Under the pieces are notes generated by a model. It made no database searches and had not been told where the DNA came from. It saw only the letters and a list, made by a program, of their open reading frames with translations. A DNA stretch of 9,834 nucleotides, taken from an uncultured Bacteroidales bacterium (GTDB lineage Bacteria; Bacteroidota; Bacteroidia; Bacteroidales; UBA932). The first letter of the stretch is position 1. Each line of letters starts with the position of its first letter. The translations under genes and the position numbers were made by a program. Below, piece after piece: positions 7,320 through 9,834 of this stretch. The stretch covers positions 1-9,834 of the forward strand of contig CAMOVV010000019.1 in NCBI GenBank assembly GCA_946627685.1, written 5' to 3'.

Positions 7320-8146
7320 AGCAGCGTCACCCTCCCGTCGGTCTTGTATTCAATGGGTTTGCCTTCCTTTCCATAGCTGCGGACAAATGGCAGCATGGTG
7401 TCAATGATGTATCCGTCAAGGACCTGAAGTTCGACGGCGTTGCGCGCCACGCTGATCCCGTCTCCCCCGTTCAGAAGGAAACTGATGGTGGCTACGCCGT
7501 ATATCTTTTTATCATCCAGGGGTTTGCCCCCGACTTCCACGGAGACCAGCTTTCCGTCTTTGGCAACGACCTTAACTCCGCCCAGCACCTGGAACCTCGT
7601 GGCGGCCATGTCCTCGAGGATATATCTCACGTCGGAGCCTTTCAGGGCCACGTAGCAGAGGTTGTTCTTGAAAGGGAACATGGACATGATATCGTCCTTG
7701 ATGACATCCCCCTCCGGCATGGCGCAGCGGATGCCGCCGAAATTGGCGATTCCGATATCAACCTTTTTGCCGGTACTGTCGGCGACCGCCCTCATAAGCT
7801 CGTCCACGAACCAGTTGGAAAGGGCGGATTCGGGGTAGGACACCTCCATCACGGCCGAGCTGCGGGCTATCACTTCCTTGAGCGGAGCCATCCGGGTCTG
7901 GGCGTCCAGCACTATGGCGGCGACCCTCGAGGTAGCTCCCCCTTCGAAGGTCCTTCCGCTCGGGGCGAAATACCTGCCGCCCTGCATCTTGCCGATCGCC
8001 TCCGGGACGTTGTCCGCCGTGGCGGGCTTGCACCCTGTGCGGGAATTGTCCATGGTGACCCTGCGCCAGGTAAACTCGTGCTCCTGGGCCGGGGCCGCAA
8101 GGCAGAGGGCAAGGAGGGACAGGACCGTCAAAAACTTGATTTTCAT
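7316..8146 (-). CDS. Secreted protein with the 5'-nucleotidase C-terminal domain
   Basis: 276 residues. A cleavable signal peptide is visible: MKIKFLTVLSLLALCLAAPAQ, with cleavage likely after APA or APAQ at 20-21. The mature part matches the substrate-binding domain of 5'-nucleotidases: PESALSNWFVDEL (105-117) at the GNLxxDA site, NFGGIR (135-140), MFPFKNN (156-162), FQVLGGVKVV (185-194) and FLLNGGDG (223-230). It has no metallophosphatase domain; that half is the next gene, overlapping by 4 bases. The fused enzyme has the reverse order (catalytic, then binding), so the two genes are order-inverted. Compared from memory with human CD73, one stacking aromatic (F417) is kept as F185, while the second (F500, after GGDG) is Ile231. 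The gene starts 4 bases after the permease stop and has no Shine-Dalgarno site. Predicted location is the periplasm. Confidence 0.88.
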   Translation of the reverse strand: MKIKFLTVLSLLALCLAAPAQEHEFTWRRVTMDNSRTGCKPATADNVPEAIGKMQGGRYFAPSGRTFEGGATSRVAAIVLDAQTRMAPLKEVIARSSAVMEVSYPESALSNWFVDELMRAVADSTGKKVDIGIANFGGIRCAMPEGDVIKDDIMSMFPFKNNLCYVALKGSDVRYILEDMAATRFQVLGGVKVVAKDGKLVSVEVGGKPLDDKKIYGVATISFLLNGGDGISVARNAVELQVLDGYIIDTMLPFVRSYGKEGKPIEYKTDGRVTLL

Positions 8147-8150
8147 GCAA

Positions 8151-9488
8151 TTAGTTTTGTTTTAGCCATTTGAAAAGGTCGGACCAGGAGGATTTCTTGC
8201 CGAACATCAGAATCCCGGCCTTGTAAATCTTCGCGGACGCCCAGGCGAGGACGATGAAGGTGACGACAAGAAGGGCCACGGAAAGGATTATCTCCCAGAC
8301 GGGCACGCCGTAGGGAATCCTCGCGATCATCACGATGGGAGACGTGAAAGGTATCATGGACCCCCACCAGACAACGGCGCTGTCGGGATTCCTGAAAGCG
8401 AAGAAGACGATGAAGAAGGCTATCATGAGGGGAATGGTGACGGGGAGCTGGAGCTGCTGGGTGTCAGCCTCGTTCTCGACGGCGGAGCCGATAGCCGCAT
8501 ACATTGATGCGTAGAGCAGGTAGCCGAGGATGAAATAAATCACGAAGCAGACTATGAGCTTCAGCCAGGGGAGGTTGGCAAGGGTGGCCAGGATGACGCC
8601 GAGCTCTCCTCCCTGGGCGACAGCAGCCATATCCATCCCTTCCATTCCTGTCTGGGCCATTCCGGCCATCTGGGCGGAGGAAGCCATGTCGCTGAATCCG
8701 AACACGGCTCCGGCGGCGACCACGAGGACGACGGTAAGGACAATCCAGAGGAAGAACTGGGTGAGGGCGACAAGGGCTATGCCTATGATTTTGCCGAACA
8801 TGAGCTCCGTAGCCTTCACGGAAGAAATGAGGACTTCGACCACGCGGGAGCTCTTTTCTTCAATGACGGACGACATCACTGTGGCTCCGAACATGGCGAT
8901 GAACATATAGATCAGCATTCCGAGAATCATGGAAATAATCATGAAAATTCCTGATTCCGAAACGGTTGCGTTGCCGCTGTCGTCAAGGGTGAACTCGCTC
9001 ACCTTGACGTCGGCCTTTACCTGTTTCATAATATCCCCGAGGCCCTCGATGTTGTAGGATTTGATCCTGTAGGCCTCGACGGCGCGGTTGGCCTTGTCGG
9101 CGATGGACGAATAGAAGTCCACGCCGGCCGGCTTGCGGCTATAGACCTGGATGCTCACGCTCTTGGCGCTGTCCAGGGGGGACACGACAAGGAGGACGTC
9201 GCTGCCTTCCTTTCCGACCGAGCCCCTGAGAGTTTCAACATTCTGAGAGGTGCAGTCGGTGAAGGTGGCCGCCTCGCTGTCTGTCAGATAAGGCATGACT
9301 ATGCCGGAGTTGTCCACGACCGCCACGCTCTGGGATTTTTCCTTCACGTTCATCATCAGCACCGAAGGGAGGATGCAGATGGCCGCGAAGAGGATGGGGA
9401 CCACGAAGGTGGTGATAAGGAAGCTCTTTTTCTTTACGCGGGTGGAGTATTCCCTCCCGATGACGACACTTATCTTATTGAAATTCAT
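8151..9488 (-). CDS. ABC-2 type (NatB-like) exporter permease
   Basis: 445-residue inner-membrane permease. TM1 is at about 22-45, followed by a large extracytoplasmic domain (46-178) and then a membrane cluster with segments near 181-205, 232-262, 308-330, 348-366 and 398-418. The NatB family signature VIEEKSSRVVEVLISS (208-223), with E210, E211, K212, R215 and E218, sits on the cytoplasmic side after the second segment. With the ATPase encoded 3 bases upstream it forms an ABC exporter. Relatives include the Na+ exporter NatAB, but the substrate here is not known. An unusual Met-rich loop (six methionines between 268 and 287) lies between two membrane segments. The start ATG is preceded by AAGGAG at 8 bases. 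The 5'-nucleotidase genes follow within 4 bases, so export and nucleotidase functions are co-expressed. Confidence 0.92.
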   Translation of the reverse strand: MNFNKISVVIGREYSTRVKKKSFLITTFVVPILFAAICILPSVLMMNVKEKSQSVAVVDNSGIVMPYLTDSEAATFTDCTSQNVETLRGSVGKEGSDVLLVVSPLDSAKSVSIQVYSRKPAGVDFYSSIADKANRAVEAYRIKSYNIEGLGDIMKQVKADVKVSEFTLDDSGNATVSESGIFMIISMILGMLIYMFIAMFGATVMSSVIEEKSSRVVEVLISSVKATELMFGKIIGIALVALTQFFLWIVLTVVLVVAAGAVFGFSDMASSAQMAGMAQTGMEGMDMAAVAQGGELGVILATLANLPWLKLIVCFVIYFILGYLLYASMYAAIGSAVENEADTQQLQLPVTIPLMIAFFIVFFAFRNPDSAVVWWGSMIPFTSPIVMIARIPYGVPVWEIILSVALLVVTFIVLAWASAKIYKAGILMFGKKSSWSDLFKWLKQN

Positions 9489-9491
9489 GGC

Positions 9492-9834
9492 TTATTCTCC
9501 TTCGGTTACGAGTTTGATGAAAATGTCATTCATGCGGGGCATGAGTTCTTTGTAGGAATTGACGGTCACTCCCCTGTCCATGTAGGCCCTGAGGGTGCTG
9601 ACCCCGTCAGTATCCTTGGGAAGAACCTCCGTGTGAGTGCCTTCCGCATCGGTATAGACCAGTTCGATGTTGTCGTTTCCGTATTTGCGGCGGATGTCGT
9701 TGGTGCCGCCGGTTATGACGAGGCGGGACTTGTTGATGAGGGCGATGTTGTCGCAGAGTTCCTCCACGCTTTCCATGTTGTGGGTGGAAAGGATGATGGT
9801 CGCACCTTCTTCCTTCAGGCGCAGGATTTCCTTG
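9492..9834 (-). CDS. ABC exporter ATP-binding protein, C-terminal part (5' end off the right edge)
   Basis: The frame is open from the window edge to the TAA at 9494-9492, giving the last 113 residues. It begins KEILRLKEEGATIILSTHNM, in which STHNM carries the switch (H-loop) histidine, followed by ESVEELCDNIALINKSRLV, typical of the region just after it. The remainder is a C-terminal extension of about 70 residues with no catalytic motif, as in NatA/DrrA-type exporter ATPases. Walker A, Q-loop, signature motif and Walker B must lie outside the window. An internal ATG at 9776 is not the start, because the conserved histidine lies upstream of it. Three bases separate the stop from the permease ATG, so the two surely form one transporter. 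Confidence 0.9.
   Translation of the reverse strand, partial: KEILRLKEEGATIILSTHNMESVEELCDNIALINKSRLVITGGTNDIRRKYGNDNIELVYTDAEGTHTEVLPKDTDGVSTLRAYMDRGVTVNSYKELMPRMNDIFIKLVTEGE
9497..9502 (-). promoter_or_regulatory. Shine-Dalgarno site AAGGAG for the permease
   Basis: The minus strand reads AAGGAG with 8 bases to the permease ATG at 9488, a near-ideal ribosome site lying inside the final codons of the ATPase gene. It supports the chosen start. Because the same bases encode Glu-Gly-Glu it could be partly coincidental. Confidence 0.5.

Noticed and set aside
1..9834. CRISPR array, tRNA/rRNA genes, insertion sequence or prophage
   Set aside because: No regularly spaced repeats, tRNA-like cloverleaf, transposase motif or terminal inverted repeat pair was seen on either strand; intergenic space totals only about 300 bases.

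Overview
The window looks like a chromosomal stretch of a Bacteroidota genome, probably order Bacteroidales and on the GC-rich side. The reasons are a clean TATTTTTG (TAnnTTTG) -7 promoter element before glnS, an A-rich glnS leader with no Shine-Dalgarno sequence, a bacterial GlnRS together with a YicC protein, and a 5'-nucleotidase split into two adjacent genes. The genus cannot be named from this evidence. The genes are densely packed and uniform in base and codon use. I see no insertion sequence, phage gene, CRISPR array, tRNA or rRNA, and no gene-free stretch longer than about 110 bases.

Left block, minus strand (bases 4591 to 1): yicC (an RNase of the YicC/YloC family), then a two-TM membrane protein with a sensor-like ectodomain and a HAMP-like tail but no kinase or other output domain, then trkH (the K+ translocating subunit), then a RecD-like superfamily 1 DNA helicase that runs off the left edge. 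The sensor-like gene and trkH overlap by 11 bases, and the helicase starts 16 bases after the trkH stop. These three genes are very likely co-transcribed. A regulatory tie between the membrane protein and TrkH is the most interesting functional hypothesis here.

Centre, plus strand (4674 to 6356): glnS, glutaminyl-tRNA synthetase, transcribed divergently from yicC out of an 82-base shared intergenic region that holds the best promoter match in the window. It ends at a strong 15-bp inverted repeat that probably insulates it from the convergent operon on its right.

Right block, minus strand (9834 to 6465): an ABC exporter ATPase (5' end beyond the right edge), its NatB/ABC-2-type permease, a secreted protein made only of the 5'-nucleotidase C-terminal domain, and a membrane-anchored metallophosphatase equal to the 5'-nucleotidase N-terminal domain. 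The gaps are 3 bases, 4 bases and a 4-base ATGA overlap, so this is a tight operon. The two nucleotidase halves lie in reversed order compared with the fused enzyme and most likely work as a pair outside the cytoplasmic membrane.

Most of the window is ordinary housekeeping content. I did not find a convincing wholly new system. The points worth a second look are the output-less sensor coupled to TrkH, the split and residue-altered nucleotidase next to an ABC exporter, a Met-rich loop in the permease, and the large hairpin after glnS.
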